Source: Halorussus caseinilyticus
Lineage (GTDB): Archaea > Halobacteriota > Halobacteria > Halobacteriales > Haladaptataceae
Reading direction: 5' to 3'
DNA: 64,000 nt
Assembly (NCBI RefSeq): GCF_029338395.1
Contig: NZ_CP119809.1
Coordinates: 1,302,001 to 1,366,000 of the forward strand
Position 1 is the first letter of the stretch. Every line of letters starts with the position of its first letter. The position numbers and the translations under genes are program-made. Of the stretch, positions 1 through 9,262 are shown in pieces. The notes under the pieces are model-generated. The model worked only from the letters and a program-made list of their open reading frames with translations, searched no databases and had not been told where the DNA came from.

Positions 1-856
1 CGCCGTCGATGGTGGTCGTCACGACCGGCGCAATCCCCTCCACGAGGGCGCGCTCGGCGATTTCGACCGCCCGCCGGGGACCGCCAAGCGCCATCGGCTT
101 CAGGACGACCGCCTCGGGATTCGCGTCGAGGGCGTCCGCGAATCCGACCTCGGCGAGCGTCTCGTCCAGCGCGACCGGCCCGGAGAGCGCCGCCAACCCC
201 GCGATGTCGGTCGCTGGCAGTGGTTGCTCGACGTAGGCGAGTCGGTCGCCCGCGGCGTCGAAAAACTGCTGGGCCTGCTGGCGGGTCCACGCGGCGTTGG
301 CGTCGGCCCGGAGTTCGACTTCGGGGAGCGCCTCGCTCACGGCCTCGACTCGCTCGATGTCGGCCGACAGCGGACGCGCGCCGACCTTCAGCTTCAGGCA
401 CTCGAATCCGGCGTCGGCCGCGCACTCGGCCTCGGCGACCGTCTCGTCCGCTGGCGCGTCACCCACCGTCGCGTTGACCGGCACGCTCTCGACGCGCGTC
501 TCCGAACCGAGAAATCGGTAGAGCGGGACGCCCTCGCGCGAGGCGCGCAGGTCCGCGAGCGCGAGGTCGAGCGCGTGGCGCGCGGCCGGGGTCGAATCGA
601 GGTCGGCCAGCAGGTCGGCGACGACGGACTGGGGGTCGTCGGCCCGCTCGATTGCCGTGGTCGCGTCGGCGAGGACCGACTCGCACTCGTCGTAGTGTTC
701 GGTCCACCCCGGAAGCGGCGCGGCCTCGCCGACGCCGACCGCGCCCTCCTCGGTCTCCAGTCTGACCAGCACGCCGTCGCGGCGCTCGATGGTCCCTCGC
801 GCCGTGTCGAGGGGGTCGGCAAGCGGGAGCGAGAAGGGGCGGAGTTCGGCGTGCAT
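1..856 (-). CDS. menC: o-succinylbenzoate synthase MenC (3' end off the window)
   Basis: Enolase-superfamily dehydratase of menaquinone synthesis that makes o-succinylbenzoate. About 285 residues are present; the C-terminus runs off the left edge. Visible active-site features are the K-x-K pair in CLKLKVG, the metal-ligand segments ELRADANAAW and YVEQPL, the LDET segment, and a later lysine in VVLKPMALGG. The ATG at 856 lies two bases after the menA stop, so the two genes are almost certainly co-transcribed and translationally coupled. In other haloarchaea menE usually follows; it may lie beyond the window. Function is assigned with confidence from the motifs plus the pathway context. Confidence 0.92.
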   Translation of the reverse strand, partial: MHAELRPFSLPLADPLDTARGTIERRDGVLVRLETEEGAVGVGEAAPLPGWTEHYDECESVLADATTAIERADDPQSVVADLLADLDSTPAARHALDLALADLRASREGVPLYRFLGSETRVESVPVNATVGDAPADETVAEAECAADAGFECLKLKVGARPLSADIERVEAVSEALPEVELRADANAAWTRQQAQQFFDAAGDRLAYVEQPLPATDIAGLAALSGPVALDETLAEVGFADALDANPEAVVLKPMALGGPRRAVEIAERALVEGIAPVVTTTIDG

Positions 857-858
857 GA

Positions 859-1800
859 TTAGGCGAGCAACCCGAGGGCGAACAGCACCGAGTGGCCCGC
901 GAGCAGTTTTCCGGTTCGCTCCAGCGCGGGGTTCAGCGCCTCGCCGGAGGTGTCGGTCAGCATCGTCCGCCCGATGGAGGCGGCGTAGGGAAGCGTGAGC
1001 AGGGGCAAGAGGACCGCCGGGGAGAACCCTCGCGCGAGCCAGAACCAGACCGGCACGGCGTACGAGAGCGCCAGCAGGCCGACGAACTCGGCGCGACTGG
1101 CCGTGTACCCGACGAGGACCGCGAGGGTCTTCTTGCCCGCCTCGCGGTCAGTTTCGAGGTCCCGGACGTTGTTGACGACGAGGATGTCCGTGGAGATGGC
1201 CGCGACCGGAAGACTGGCGACGAACGCCGCGAACGTCACCGTCCCCTCGGGAATCCCCGTCGGGAAGGCCCCGGACAACACGCTGGCCGCCTGCACGTAG
1301 AAGGTGCCCGTGACCGCGACGACGCCGAAGAAGACGAAGACGAACAGGTCGCCGAGTCCGTGCGACCCGAGGGGGTAGGGACCCCCGGCGTAGGCGATGC
1401 CCGAGACGACGCTGGCGAGTCCGATGACGAGGATTGGCAGGCCACCGACCCAGACCAGATAGACCCCGACCAGTATCGCCAGCGCGAAGGTGGCGTACAT
1501 CGCGCGCTTGACCTCGTTCGGCGGGATGAGACCCGACTGGGTGACGCGGGTGAACCCCTCGCGCTCGTCGGTGTCGACGCCCTTCACGGCGTCGTAGTAG
1601 TCGTTGGCGAAGTTGGTGCCGATTTGGATGAGGGCCGCGCCGAGGAAGGCCGCCAGCGCCGGGAGCGGCGCGAACAGACCCTCGTGAACGGCGAGACCGA
1701 CCCCGACGACGACCGGCGCGGCGGCCGCCGGGAGCGTGTGGGGCCGGGCGGCCATCAGCCACGCCTCGCGTCGTGAGTGTTCGGTAGCCATGTCGCTCAT
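859..1800 (-). CDS. menA: 1,4-dihydroxy-2-naphthoate polyprenyltransferase MenA
   Basis: UbiA-family integral-membrane prenyltransferase that attaches the isoprenoid tail to DHNA to give demethylmenaquinone. The first Asp-rich motif is NFANDYYDAVKGVDTDE and the second is VRDLETDREAGKKT, both typical of UbiA/MenA. The rest is a series of hydrophobic helices. I chose the start MSDMATEH at 1800 because the longer reading frame adds 11 poorly conserved residues. It is the first gene of a minus-strand pair with menC. The protein is 313 residues, normal for the family. Confidence 0.93.
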   Translation of the reverse strand: MSDMATEHSRREAWLMAARPHTLPAAAAPVVVGVGLAVHEGLFAPLPALAAFLGAALIQIGTNFANDYYDAVKGVDTDEREGFTRVTQSGLIPPNEVKRAMYATFALAILVGVYLVWVGGLPILVIGLASVVSGIAYAGGPYPLGSHGLGDLFVFVFFGVVAVTGTFYVQAASVLSGAFPTGIPEGTVTFAAFVASLPVAAISTDILVVNNVRDLETDREAGKKTLAVLVGYTASRAEFVGLLALSYAVPVWFWLARGFSPAVLLPLLTLPYAASIGRTMLTDTSGEALNPALERTGKLLAGHSVLFALGLLA

Positions 1801-1949
1801 TAGTGGACGGTTACGACGAGCGAACAATAGCACCTACGGTTTTCGACGGGCCGGAGGCTGGCGGATAGAAACTCCCCGGAGAACCGCACCTCGCTCGTAT
1901 CTACTCCTTGTCGCGGGAATCACTTAAAGCCGGAGCGCGTCCGGGCGCG

Positions 1950-2987
1950 TCAGTCGTCGCCCGACGCCCGGAACTCGCGGGCCGCCTCGCGCAACTTCTC
2001 GGAGATTCCCGGCACCTCGTCGGGCGACACGTCGCCCTCGGTCTGGATTTCCTCGACGGACTTCGGAAACTCCCGGAGTCCGTAGTGGATGTCGATGCCC
2101 GCGTTCGCGCCCTCGCCCATCGCCACCGGAATCTGGTTGTGGCCGGGCGTGAGGTCGCCGACGGCGTAGACTCCGGCGACGCTGGTCTCGCCAGCGTCGC
2201 CGACCGCCACGGTGCCGTCGTCGTTTCGCTCGCACCCGAGTCGGTCAGCGAGTTCGGCGTTGTAGTTCGACCCGTACATCGGAAAGCCGCCGCGATACTT
2301 CCGGAACTGGCCGTCCTCGAACTCAAACCCGGCCAGCCACCCGTCGTCGTCTTTCTCCATCCCGACGATTCCCGCGTCCACGATTTCGACGGGGTGGGCG
2401 CGCAACTGGCGGTCGGTCTCGTCGCTCCACTCGTGGTCGCCCCCGCGGGTCAACAGGTCCACCTCGTCGGTGAAGTTGAGCATAATCATCGCGACGTGCG
2501 CGGCCGACTCGCCGGTCCCCATCACGTACACCGGTTCGTCCACGAACAGGTAGGCGTCGCAGTGGAGACACCAGTGGAGGCCCCGACCGGTCGGCGGCAG
2601 AGGGGGGTCGGGTCGCTCGTCGGTGAATCCGGTCGCAAGCACCACGCGCTCTGCGAGGAAATCGGGTACGTCACCGTCGCTCTCGTCCCCGGTCGAGAGG
2701 CGGAAACGACCGTCGTCGGTGCGCTCGGCCGACGACACGAATTCCCTGAGGTAGTCGGCCCCGTAGTGTCGAATCTGCTCGCGGGCGGTCCGGAGAAGTT
2801 CGTTTCCGGACACGTCTTCGGTGACGCCGATGACGTTGTGAGTCTCGGTCATCATGGCGGCCCGACCACCGCCGCGATTGACGACCACGGTGTCGTGACC
2901 CAACCGCGTCGTGTACAGCGCAGTCGTGAGACCGGCCGGTCCGCCCCCGACCACGGCCACCTCGTACTCCCGAACGTTGTCGGTCAT
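1950..2987 (-). CDS. thioredoxin-reductase-like FAD/NAD(P) oxidoreductase
   Basis: A 345-residue two-dinucleotide-binding flavoprotein. The N-terminal FAD site is VVGGGPAGL (residues 12-20). A redox CxxC (WCLHC, Cys140 and Cys143) is followed by a degenerate NAD(P) site (VMGTGESAA) and a C-terminal FAD segment (GVYAVGDLTPGHNQIPVAMGEG). This is the TrxR fold and order, but the CxxC context differs from the canonical CATC, so the physiological partner need not be thioredoxin. It stands alone, with menA-menC downstream on the same strand after a gap of about 150 bases. Other possibilities are ferredoxin-NADP reductase-like or a diglucosyl/geranylgeranyl reductase relative; TrxR-like is the best reading. 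Confidence 0.85.
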   Translation of the reverse strand: MTDNVREYEVAVVGGGPAGLTTALYTTRLGHDTVVVNRGGGRAAMMTETHNVIGVTEDVSGNELLRTAREQIRHYGADYLREFVSSAERTDDGRFRLSTGDESDGDVPDFLAERVVLATGFTDERPDPPLPPTGRGLHWCLHCDAYLFVDEPVYVMGTGESAAHVAMIMLNFTDEVDLLTRGGDHEWSDETDRQLRAHPVEIVDAGIVGMEKDDDGWLAGFEFEDGQFRKYRGGFPMYGSNYNAELADRLGCERNDDGTVAVGDAGETSVAGVYAVGDLTPGHNQIPVAMGEGANAGIDIHYGLREFPKSVEEIQTEGDVSPDEVPGISEKLREAAREFRASGDD

Positions 2988-3176
2988 CGTTCCGAGTTCG
3001 TCCCTGAGAGGCTTAAATCGGCGGGCGAAGGAAGCTGGAACGCCGAGAGGCGTACCCCGAGGTGGTCCCGGTCCGGTACGTAAACCTTCGGACGAGCGGA
3101 CGGAGAAGAATCCGAGAAGAGTAGCGAGTAAAGGAGTGCAGTGCGCCTCGTGGCGGCGGTCGAAGAGCGTCGGCGC

Positions 3177-3455
3177 TCAGATTTTCGACTCGGCGTCGTC
3201 GGCGAGTTCCTGCATGCGCTTGCCGATGCGCCCCGCCTCGCTGAACTCGTCGTCGCTCATCGCGGTGGCGAGGGCGTTCCCGAGGACGAAGACGGCGTGC
3301 TTGTGTTCGCTCTTGGACTTGTGGACGTGCGAGGGGTCCACGTCGAGTTCCTCGTAGGGGTCGAACAGGCCGTCGGTCACGCGCTCTTGGTCTTGGAAGT
3401 ACTCCATGATGAGTACCATCTCCTCGTGGAGTTCGAGAAGTTCGTCCTTGTGCAT
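3177..3455 (-). CDS. UPF0058 family small protein
   Basis: A 92-residue acidic, mostly helical protein starting MHKDELLELHEEMVLIM. The pattern of an N-terminal amphipathic helix with a conserved Leu-His-Glu segment, then a His-Lys-rich middle (SHVHKSKSEHKHAV), matches the archaeal UPF0058 family as I recall it. Function is unknown. A second, more divergent member lies at 17276-17524. It is monocistronic, with AT-rich DNA before the ATG that could hold a leaderless promoter. Confidence 0.75.
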   Translation of the reverse strand: MHKDELLELHEEMVLIMEYFQDQERVTDGLFDPYEELDVDPSHVHKSKSEHKHAVFVLGNALATAMSDDEFSEAGRIGKRMQELADDAESKI

Positions 3456-3524
3456 GTCCGTGGATAAGGAAGTATCTGATTTAAGGGTTTCTGAGAACGC
3501 TTCGCACGCTCCGAGAAGAGATGG

Positions 3525-3743
3525 TTAGAAGACGTACTCGTCCTCGTGGCCCATCATACCTTCGTCTTCGAGGCCGGGTTCGCGGTCATCGTCGTCCATC
3601 GGTCCACTCGTCTTGTAGGCCTTGAGACCCGTCGAGAGGAGGTCCTCGATGGCTTCCTCGCGGTTGACGAACTCGCCCTGTTCTACCATCTGGGCGATCT
3701 GCATTTCGAGATGTTCCGGAATAGTTATCTCTACCTTCGGCAT
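3525..3743 (-). CDS. ribbon-helix-helix (CopG-like) DNA-binding protein
   Basis: A 72-residue protein. Residues 1-45 (start MPKVEITIPEHLEMQIAQM, then REEAIEDLLSTGLKAY) fit a ribbon-helix-helix fold: a short beta strand followed by two helices. The C-terminal tail of about 25 residues is very acidic and probably disordered. RHH proteins bind DNA as dimers and often repress their own gene; no partner toxin gene is next to it, so a toxin-antitoxin role is not supported. Target genes are unknown. Confidence 0.75.
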   Translation of the reverse strand: MPKVEITIPEHLEMQIAQMVEQGEFVNREEAIEDLLSTGLKAYKTSGPMDDDDREPGLEDEGMMGHEDEYVF

Positions 3744-3940
3744 TGGAACATTGGTGGCTTCGGGAGGGGTGTTCTTAAGTCTGACGGGGACGAGAACGGG
3801 TCACGACGAACCATTTCGGTCGTAAGTGAAAGAAAGGTTGAGGGTATCGAAACGTATGCTCCATATTCCCGAATATATGTTGCTCTATTCGATACTCAAC
3901 CGTGGATTAGGAAAACCGAAAAATGGCGTCAGTCGCGGTT

Positions 3941-4228
3941 TCAGCGGTTGCCGAGCATCTGCTCGATGGAGTTGATGATGCGGTTCGGACCGAGCGCCGT
4001 GACCGCTTTCTCGATTCGCTTCTGGTTGTAGTAACTGGCGAAGGCCAGAATCGTCGGCGGCCAGAGACCGATGAACAGACCCTGCATCCGGTTACCTCGC
4101 ACGAAGAACTGGTGGAGTGCGAGTAGCGTCGAAGTCGCCGCCGCGAGGACCGTCACGTCGGTCGCGGTCTCCTCGGCGGTCTGTACGGTCTGGTCCTGAC
4201 CAGCCGTGCGTCGTTCTTTTGTTGCCAT
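3941..4228 (-). CDS. small membrane protein, unknown function
   Basis: 95 residues, starting MATKERRTAGQDQ at 4228. After a polar N-terminus of about 25 residues there is a hydrophobic stretch (VTVLAAATSTLLALHQFF), a short loop (RGNRMQ), a second hydrophobic stretch (GLFIGLWPPTILAFASY), then a basic/polar tail. This predicts two transmembrane helices in a hairpin. I do not recognise the family. The start was preferred over an upstream ATG because the extension lacks haloarchaeal coding character and overlaps the promoter region of the divergent gene at 4425. Confidence 0.7.
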   Translation of the reverse strand: MATKERRTAGQDQTVQTAEETATDVTVLAAATSTLLALHQFFVRGNRMQGLFIGLWPPTILAFASYYNQKRIEKAVTALGPNRIINSIEQMLGNR

Positions 4229-4424
4229 GCGGACTACGTTTTGGGACAGGCGGGCCTTTGTTATTGAGTCGATACTGCCGAACAGCACTGGCAACTCGAA
4301 ATAGGTCGGGCCTATACTGTAGAAACGTCGCGTTGGATTGGCGCGTTGCGGTCTCTGCGTCGGGGTCGGCTCTCGTCCGTACGTAGTCGATACATCTACC
4401 TGCGTCCGACGCCCAGTGGCCCAC

Positions 4425-5021
4425 ATGAGCGTCACGGACGTAACCGACCTCCACGAGGAGTTCGACGGCGAACGTCTCCCGCCGGGTCAGCGAAAGACGA
4501 GCAAGTTTCCGGTCCTCTCGAAGGGCGGAACGCCCGACTGGGACCCCGAGACGTGGGAGTTCACGGTCACGGGCGCAGTCGAAGAGGAACTGTCGTTTTC
4601 GTGGGACGAGTTTTGCGACCTGCCGACCGAGACGCAGAGTCAGGACTTCCACTGCGTGACCGGGTGGAGCAAGTTCGACTGCGAGTTCACGGGCGTCACG
4701 TTCCCGGCCCTCGCGGAGATGGCCGGTGTTCACGACGACGCGGTTCACGTCATGTTCTCGGCGATGGACGACTACACGACGAACCTACCGCTCGACGACT
4801 GCATGCGCGAGGAAGTCCTGTTCACCTACGAGTTCGACGGCGACCGACTGCCGCGCGAACACGGCGGTCCGCTCCGAGTCGTCACGCCCCACAAGTACGC
4901 CTACAAGGGCGCGAAGTGGGTGAACCGCGTCGAGTTCCTGACCGAACCCGAGCGAGGGTACTGGGAGAAACGCGGGTACTCGAACTCCGCGAACCCGTGG
5001 AACGAAGAGCGGTACAGCTAG
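4425..5021 (+). CDS. molybdopterin-dependent oxidoreductase (sulfite-oxidase/YedY fold)
   Basis: A 198-residue soluble protein corresponding to the Moco-binding domain of the sulfite oxidase family. The molybdenum-ligating cysteine is probably Cys77 in DFHCVTGWSK. The family-typical segments VTPHKYAYKGAKWV and FTYEFDGDRLPREHGGPLR near the C-terminus bind the pterin. There is no Tat or Sec signal, so it appears cytoplasmic, unlike bacterial MsrP. The ATG at 4425 is chosen because the upstream extension lacks coding character. The substrate is unknown; neighbours give no clue. Confidence 0.88.
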   Translation: MSVTDVTDLHEEFDGERLPPGQRKTSKFPVLSKGGTPDWDPETWEFTVTGAVEEELSFSWDEFCDLPTETQSQDFHCVTGWSKFDCEFTGVTFPALAEMAGVHDDAVHVMFSAMDDYTTNLPLDDCMREEVLFTYEFDGDRLPREHGGPLRVVTPHKYAYKGAKWVNRVEFLTEPERGYWEKRGYSNSANPWNEERYS

Positions 5022-5165
5022 AAACGGGGGATTCTCTTTCGTCGGAATAGACTGGTAGAGCGGGCTTTGAGAAATATTTTCCTTTCTATTAGAAATATAT
5101 AGGGTTCTTAAAGGGTTGTTCGTATTGTTCTCTCTCGGTGGTCGTCGCGTTTCGACCTCCCGCTC

Positions 5166-5459
5166 GCTACACGTCGTCTGAAACGGGAGTGAGACCGCAG
5201 AAACCCCGATGAAGAAGGTCTCGAAAGCCCCCGCCCGCTCGCGGTCGCTCAGTGACATCTCTCCGGTTCGCTTCGCTCACCTTCGAGAGGGGTCACTGAG
5301 ACGACCACGGCCTTCGGCCGCGAGCGGGCGGCCCCTTTATCCACCCGACGGCAGGTGGTCGGCCGGGCGCGTCGTGTGGTCTGGTCGGCCGGACGCGTCC
5401 CGTGGTTTGGTCGGCCGGGCGCGTCGTGTGGTCTGGTCGGCCGAGTGCGGGTATCGTCG
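5166..5459 (-). repeat. intergenic composite element, copy 1 (full length, minus orientation)
   Basis: This fills most of the 595-base gap between the molybdoenzyme gene and menF. Read on the minus strand it has 26-base direct repeats (5356-5459), a GGGTGGATAAAGGGG box, a long stem-loop (outer arms 5318-5331 and 5231-5244; inner arms 5292-5300 and 5248-5256), and a GGGGGCTTTC 3' module. A mini-ORF beginning MSLSDRERAGAF starts at 5258 on the minus strand. A degenerate second unit lies 75 bases after the first, near 5160-5170. Six more copies in the window share this plan (18.5, 22.8, 37.3, 39.0, 45.6 and 48.3 kb). Confidence 0.85.
5356..5459 (-). repeat. 26-base tandem direct repeats (about 3.5 units)
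   Basis: Units start at 5356, 5382, 5408 and 5434, an exact 26-base period. Each begins TGGTCGGCCG on the plus strand. On the minus strand they carry a version of the CGGCCGACCA core seen in the 5' module of the other element copies, where the period is also 26. Confidence 0.9.
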
Positions 5460-5617
5460 CTCCCTCGCTCCCTCCGGTCGCTCGGTCGCCGTCCGTTTCG
5501 CTCGTTCGTCGCTTCGCTCTCGCACGCGCAGAGAAACATAGTTATTTGTCGCCGGAACCGAACCCCTCACGAGCGATTCAGTTAGACTAAAGGCTCCCGC
5601 CTCCTGAGTTCGACTGA

Positions 5618-6955
5618 ATGGAGTCTCCGCCCCGCGACGGACAGGTGTCGGCCGAACCGACCGGCTCCGCCCTCGTGAGCCGGGCTTGCGAGCTATCGGA
5701 CTGCGACCCCCGACCGTTTCTCGCCGGGCGGGACGCACCCCGGACGTACTGGACCAGTCCCTACGGCCCGGAGTTCGCAGGCGGCGGCACCGCCGCCCGC
5801 GTCACGGCCAGTGGAACCGACCGGTTCGAGGAGGTCCGCGAGGACGCAGACGACCTCTTCGCCGAACTCGACTACAACGGACCCGACCGAGCGCGCCCCC
5901 GACTCTTCGGCGGGTTCTCGTTCCACGAGGACCACGACCCGTCCCCGCCGTGGCAGGGGTTCGGGGCCGCCGAGTTCGTCCTGCCGCGAACCCAGTTGAC
6001 CCGCGCGAACGGCGAGACGTGGCTGACGGTCTCGGACCGCGACACGACCCCGGAGGCGGTCGAGCGCGAACTCGCCGAGGTCCGCGAGACGCTGACCGAC
6101 GCGCCCGAGGGGACGAACTCCGACCCGCCGGGCGTCGTCGCCGCCGAACCCACCACGACCCGCGAGGAGTGGGCCGCGCAGGTCAGCGCCGCCGTCTCCC
6201 GCATCGAGGCGGGCGACCTGCGGAAGGTCACGCTGGCCCAAGCCCTCGCGGTCGAACTCGCCGACGAGGTGTCGGTGCCCGCGGCGCTGGCACGCCTCGG
6301 CGAGTCGTACCCCGACTGCTTCCGGTTCTGCTTCGAACCGACGACCGAAGGCGCGTTCTTCGGCGCGACCCCCGAGCGACTGGCGACTCTCCGGGGCCGA
6401 ACCGTCGAGACCGACGCCCTCGCGGGGTCGGTCGGCCGCGGCGACACCCCCGAAGAGGACGCCGAACTCGAAGCTAGCATCGAGAACAGCGAGAAGATGG
6501 CCCACGAACACGGTCTCGTGGTCGAGACCATCCGCGACCAGTTGTCGCCGGTCTCGGGCGAGGTCCGAGTCGCCGACCGCCGGGTCCGAAAGCTGGCGAC
6601 CATCCAGCACCTCTGGACCCCCATCGAGGCCGACCTGACCGACAGCGACCACGTTCTCTCCATCGTGGAGGCGCTCCACCCGACCCCTGCTGTCGGCGGT
6701 CTCCCGCCCGCGAAAGCCCTCACGACCATCCGCGAGACCGAGACGTTCGACCGCGGGTGGTACGCCGCTCCCGTCGGGTGGTTCGACGCGGAGGGCGACG
6801 GCACCTTCGCGGTCGGCATCCGGTCGGCCGTGACCGACGGCGACTCGGCGACCCTCTTCGCCGGAAACGGCATCGTCGGCGACAGCGACCCCGACGAGGA
6901 GTACGAGGAGGTCCAACTGAAGTACCGGCCGATTCTGGACGAACTCGAACGATGA
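5618..6955 (+). CDS. menF: isochorismate synthase MenF
   Basis: A 445-residue chorismate-binding enzyme converting chorismate to isochorismate, the first step of menaquinone synthesis. The C-terminal two thirds form the chorismate-binding domain, with KVTLAQAL, FFGATPERLA, ALAGSVGRG, the Mg-binding NSEKMAHEH region, and HPTPAVGG plus RGWYAAPVGW near the end, all standard for the family. The ATG at 5618 follows a possible TATA element (TTAGACTAAA, 5582-5591), which fits a leaderless or short-leader transcript. It overlaps menD by four bases (ATGA), so the two are coupled. Confidence 0.95.
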   Translation: MESPPRDGQVSAEPTGSALVSRACELSDCDPRPFLAGRDAPRTYWTSPYGPEFAGGGTAARVTASGTDRFEEVREDADDLFAELDYNGPDRARPRLFGGFSFHEDHDPSPPWQGFGAAEFVLPRTQLTRANGETWLTVSDRDTTPEAVERELAEVRETLTDAPEGTNSDPPGVVAAEPTTTREEWAAQVSAAVSRIEAGDLRKVTLAQALAVELADEVSVPAALARLGESYPDCFRFCFEPTTEGAFFGATPERLATLRGRTVETDALAGSVGRGDTPEEDAELEASIENSEKMAHEHGLVVETIRDQLSPVSGEVRVADRRVRKLATIQHLWTPIEADLTDSDHVLSIVEALHPTPAVGGLPPAKALTTIRETETFDRGWYAAPVGWFDAEGDGTFAVGIRSAVTDGDSATLFAGNGIVGDSDPDEEYEEVQLKYRPILDELER

Positions 6956-8811
6956 GCGACCGCGACGACTCGACCGACGCCCCGAACCGAAACACGCTCT
7001 GGGCGCGAACGCTCGTCGCGGAACTCGCCGCCGCCGGAATCGACGCCGCGTGTCTCGCGCCCGGCAGTCGCTCGACGCCCCTGACCGTCGCGTTCGCTCG
7101 CCACCCCGACATCGAGGTGTTCTCGCATCTGGACGAGCGGTCGGCGGCCTTCTTCGCGCTCGGCCGGGCCAAGCGAACCGGGAAACCGACGCCGCTGGTC
7201 TGCACCTCGGGCACTGCCGCCGCGAACTTCCACCCGGCGGTCATCGAAGCGAATCAGGCCCGCGTCCCGATGCTGGTCCTGACCGCCGACCGCCCGCCGG
7301 AACTCCGGGACTCGGGCGCGAACCAGACCATCGACCAGCAGAAGCTCTACGGCGACGCCGTGCGGTGGTACGCCGACCTGCCCGAACCCGAACCCGAGAC
7401 CCGAAAGCTCCGGTCCCTGCGGACGACGGCGGCCCGCGCAGTTGCCGAATCGACCGCCGTCCCGCCGGGTCCGGTCCATCTCAACGTCCCGTTCCGCAAG
7501 CCCCTCGAACCGGTCGAAGTCCCCGGCGACGTGCCCGAGGACTTCGCTGACGAGGCACCCCTCGCGGCCGAAGGTCGGGCAGGGAGCGACGGGAATCGGC
7601 CGTTCGTCCGGACCGCGCGGGGCCACCCGGAGTTGGCCGGGACCGACCTCCGGGAGGTCCGGCGAGCAGTCGAGGCGGCCGACCGGGGTCTGCTCGTCGT
7701 CGGTCCCGCGGACGCGCCCGCGACCGACTCCGGTCTCCCCGCGCCGGACCGCGATGCGCTCGCCGAACTCGCCGAGGCGACCGGGTTCCCGATTCTGGCC
7801 GACACGCTCTCTGGACACCGGTTCGGCCACGACGCCGCCCTCCTTGCGAGCGGCGAGCGACCGGTCGCCGACGGCGACCGGTCGCGGGCGCTCGTCGCGG
7901 GCGGGTACGACGGCTACCTCGGCGCGGTCGGCGACTCGTGGCCCGACCCCGAGGTGGTCGTGCGGTTCGGTGCCTCGCCCACCTCGAAGGTCCTCCGGCA
8001 GTATCTGGAGGCCGCCGACGCCCGCCAGTTCCTCGTGGACCCCGCGGGCGGGTGGCGCGAGGCGACCTTTACGGCCACCGACCTGCTCGCGGCCGACCCG
8101 ACGCGACTCGCCCGGAGACTGGCCGAAGCGGTCGGTTCGGAGGGTGACGAGGCGTGGCGCGACCGATTCGCGGACGCCGAGCGCGACTACTGGTCGCTGG
8201 TGGCCGACGCCCGCGACGAGCGACTCTTCGAGGGCGGCGTCCTCTCTGCGGTGGCCCAATACGCGCCCGACCCGGCCACCGTGATGGTCTCGAACAGCAT
8301 GCCGGTCCGAGATTTGGACCGGTTCGGCCAACCCCGACCGGCCGACCTCTCGGTCCTCGGGAACCGGGGCGCGAGCGGTATCGACGGCATCACCAGCACC
8401 GGACTCGGCGCGGGAAGTGCGACCGACGACCCCCTCGTCGTCGTCACGGGCGACTTGGCGTACTACCACGACCTGAACGGCTTGCTCGCAATCGCGCGGT
8501 GCGGGGTGGACGCGACCATCGTGGAAATCAACAACGACGGCGGCGGCATCTTCCACATGCTCCCCATCGAGGACTTCGACCCACCCTTTACCGAGCAGTT
8601 CCGGACGCCCCACGGTCTGGACTTCGAGGCGACGGGCGACCTCTACGACCTCGATTTCGAACGCGTCGAAACGCTCGGCGCGTTCCGGTCGGCGTTCCGC
8701 GAGTCGGTCGGGAGCGGGGGAACCCGAGTAATCGAGGTCACGACCGACGCCGAGGCGAGCCATCGGTTCCGCGAGACGCTGGAGGCGCGGGTCGCCGACC
8801 GCCTTCCCTGA
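6952..8811 (+). CDS. menD: SEPHCHC synthase MenD
   Basis: A 619-residue thiamine-diphosphate enzyme that condenses isochorismate with 2-oxoglutarate. The N-terminal Pyr domain contains ACLAPGSRSTPLTVAFA, typical of MenD, and CTSGTAAANFHPAVIEA. The C-terminal PP domain has the ThDP/Mg motif, running from GDLAYYHDLNG to NNDGGGIFHMLP. The ATG overlaps the menF stop by four bases. The stop at 8811 is followed by a 76-base gap with its own promoter, so the operon ends here. Confidence 0.96.
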   Translation: MSDRDDSTDAPNRNTLWARTLVAELAAAGIDAACLAPGSRSTPLTVAFARHPDIEVFSHLDERSAAFFALGRAKRTGKPTPLVCTSGTAAANFHPAVIEANQARVPMLVLTADRPPELRDSGANQTIDQQKLYGDAVRWYADLPEPEPETRKLRSLRTTAARAVAESTAVPPGPVHLNVPFRKPLEPVEVPGDVPEDFADEAPLAAEGRAGSDGNRPFVRTARGHPELAGTDLREVRRAVEAADRGLLVVGPADAPATDSGLPAPDRDALAELAEATGFPILADTLSGHRFGHDAALLASGERPVADGDRSRALVAGGYDGYLGAVGDSWPDPEVVVRFGASPTSKVLRQYLEAADARQFLVDPAGGWREATFTATDLLAADPTRLARRLAEAVGSEGDEAWRDRFADAERDYWSLVADARDERLFEGGVLSAVAQYAPDPATVMVSNSMPVRDLDRFGQPRPADLSVLGNRGASGIDGITSTGLGAGSATDDPLVVVTGDLAYYHDLNGLLAIARCGVDATIVEINNDGGGIFHMLPIEDFDPPFTEQFRTPHGLDFEATGDLYDLDFERVETLGAFRSAFRESVGSGGTRVIEVTTDAEASHRFRETLEARVADRLP

Positions 8812-8849
8812 ATCCCACGACGGATTCTACGTAGTGAAAACCGCGGCAA

Positions 8850-8862
8850 GATTAATACGACA
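8850..8862 (+). promoter_or_regulatory. TATA box for the gene at 8888
   Basis: The AT-rich stretch AGATTAATACG sits about 30-36 bases before the ATG at 8888. That is the spacing expected for a leaderless haloarchaeal transcript starting within a few bases of the start codon. Confidence 0.55.
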
Positions 8863-8887
8863 CAGCCTGTAATTTCGAGTGATTGGT

Positions 8888-9262
8888 ATGTCAGTGACCT
8901 CTTCCGAAGCCCTGACTGAGTTCCTGCGAAACCGCGTCGGCGACCACCTGCGGAGCGTCATCTACTACGACGACGACGGCGGCGAAGTGCTGTACGTCCG
9001 CGAAGACGTTGCCGACCAGTACACCGACGACGACATAGACCAAGTCGTCCGCGACGTTCGACTGGAGGCCGTCGAGAAACCGCATCAGGAGAGCCTCTAC
9101 GAACACGGCCCGCTCAACTGCACGGTCCGGTCGTTCGACGACGCCGTGGAGATGCACTTCCCTCACGACGAGACCAGCGGTACCGCAGTCGCACTCGACG
9201 GCGAGGTGTTCGCCATCCACGGCACCTTCATCGGCCAGTGCATGGACGCGATGGACGACTAA
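8888..9262 (+). CDS. conserved haloarchaeal protein (DUF7522-like)
   Basis: A 124-residue, very acidic protein without signal or membrane segments. The segment SVIYYDDDGGEVLYVREDV and the C-terminal FAIHGTFIGQCMDAM look like the small haloarchaeal family I remember as DUF7522, whose function is unknown. The start at MSVTSSEA (8888) is preferred over the ATG nine bases upstream because it agrees with the TATA spacing. The stop overlaps the stop of the convergent aminotransferase by three bases. Confidence 0.7.
   Translation: MSVTSSEALTEFLRNRVGDHLRSVIYYDDDGGEVLYVREDVADQYTDDDIDQVVRDVRLEAVEKPHQESLYEHGPLNCTVRSFDDAVEMHFPHDETSGTAVALDGEVFAIHGTFIGQCMDAMDD

Noticed and set aside
5872-8763. 963-codon minus-strand open frame opposite menF and menD
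   Set aside because: It lies fully opposite two well-supported genes and its residues show no domain; long antisense frames are expected in GC-rich haloarchaeal DNA.
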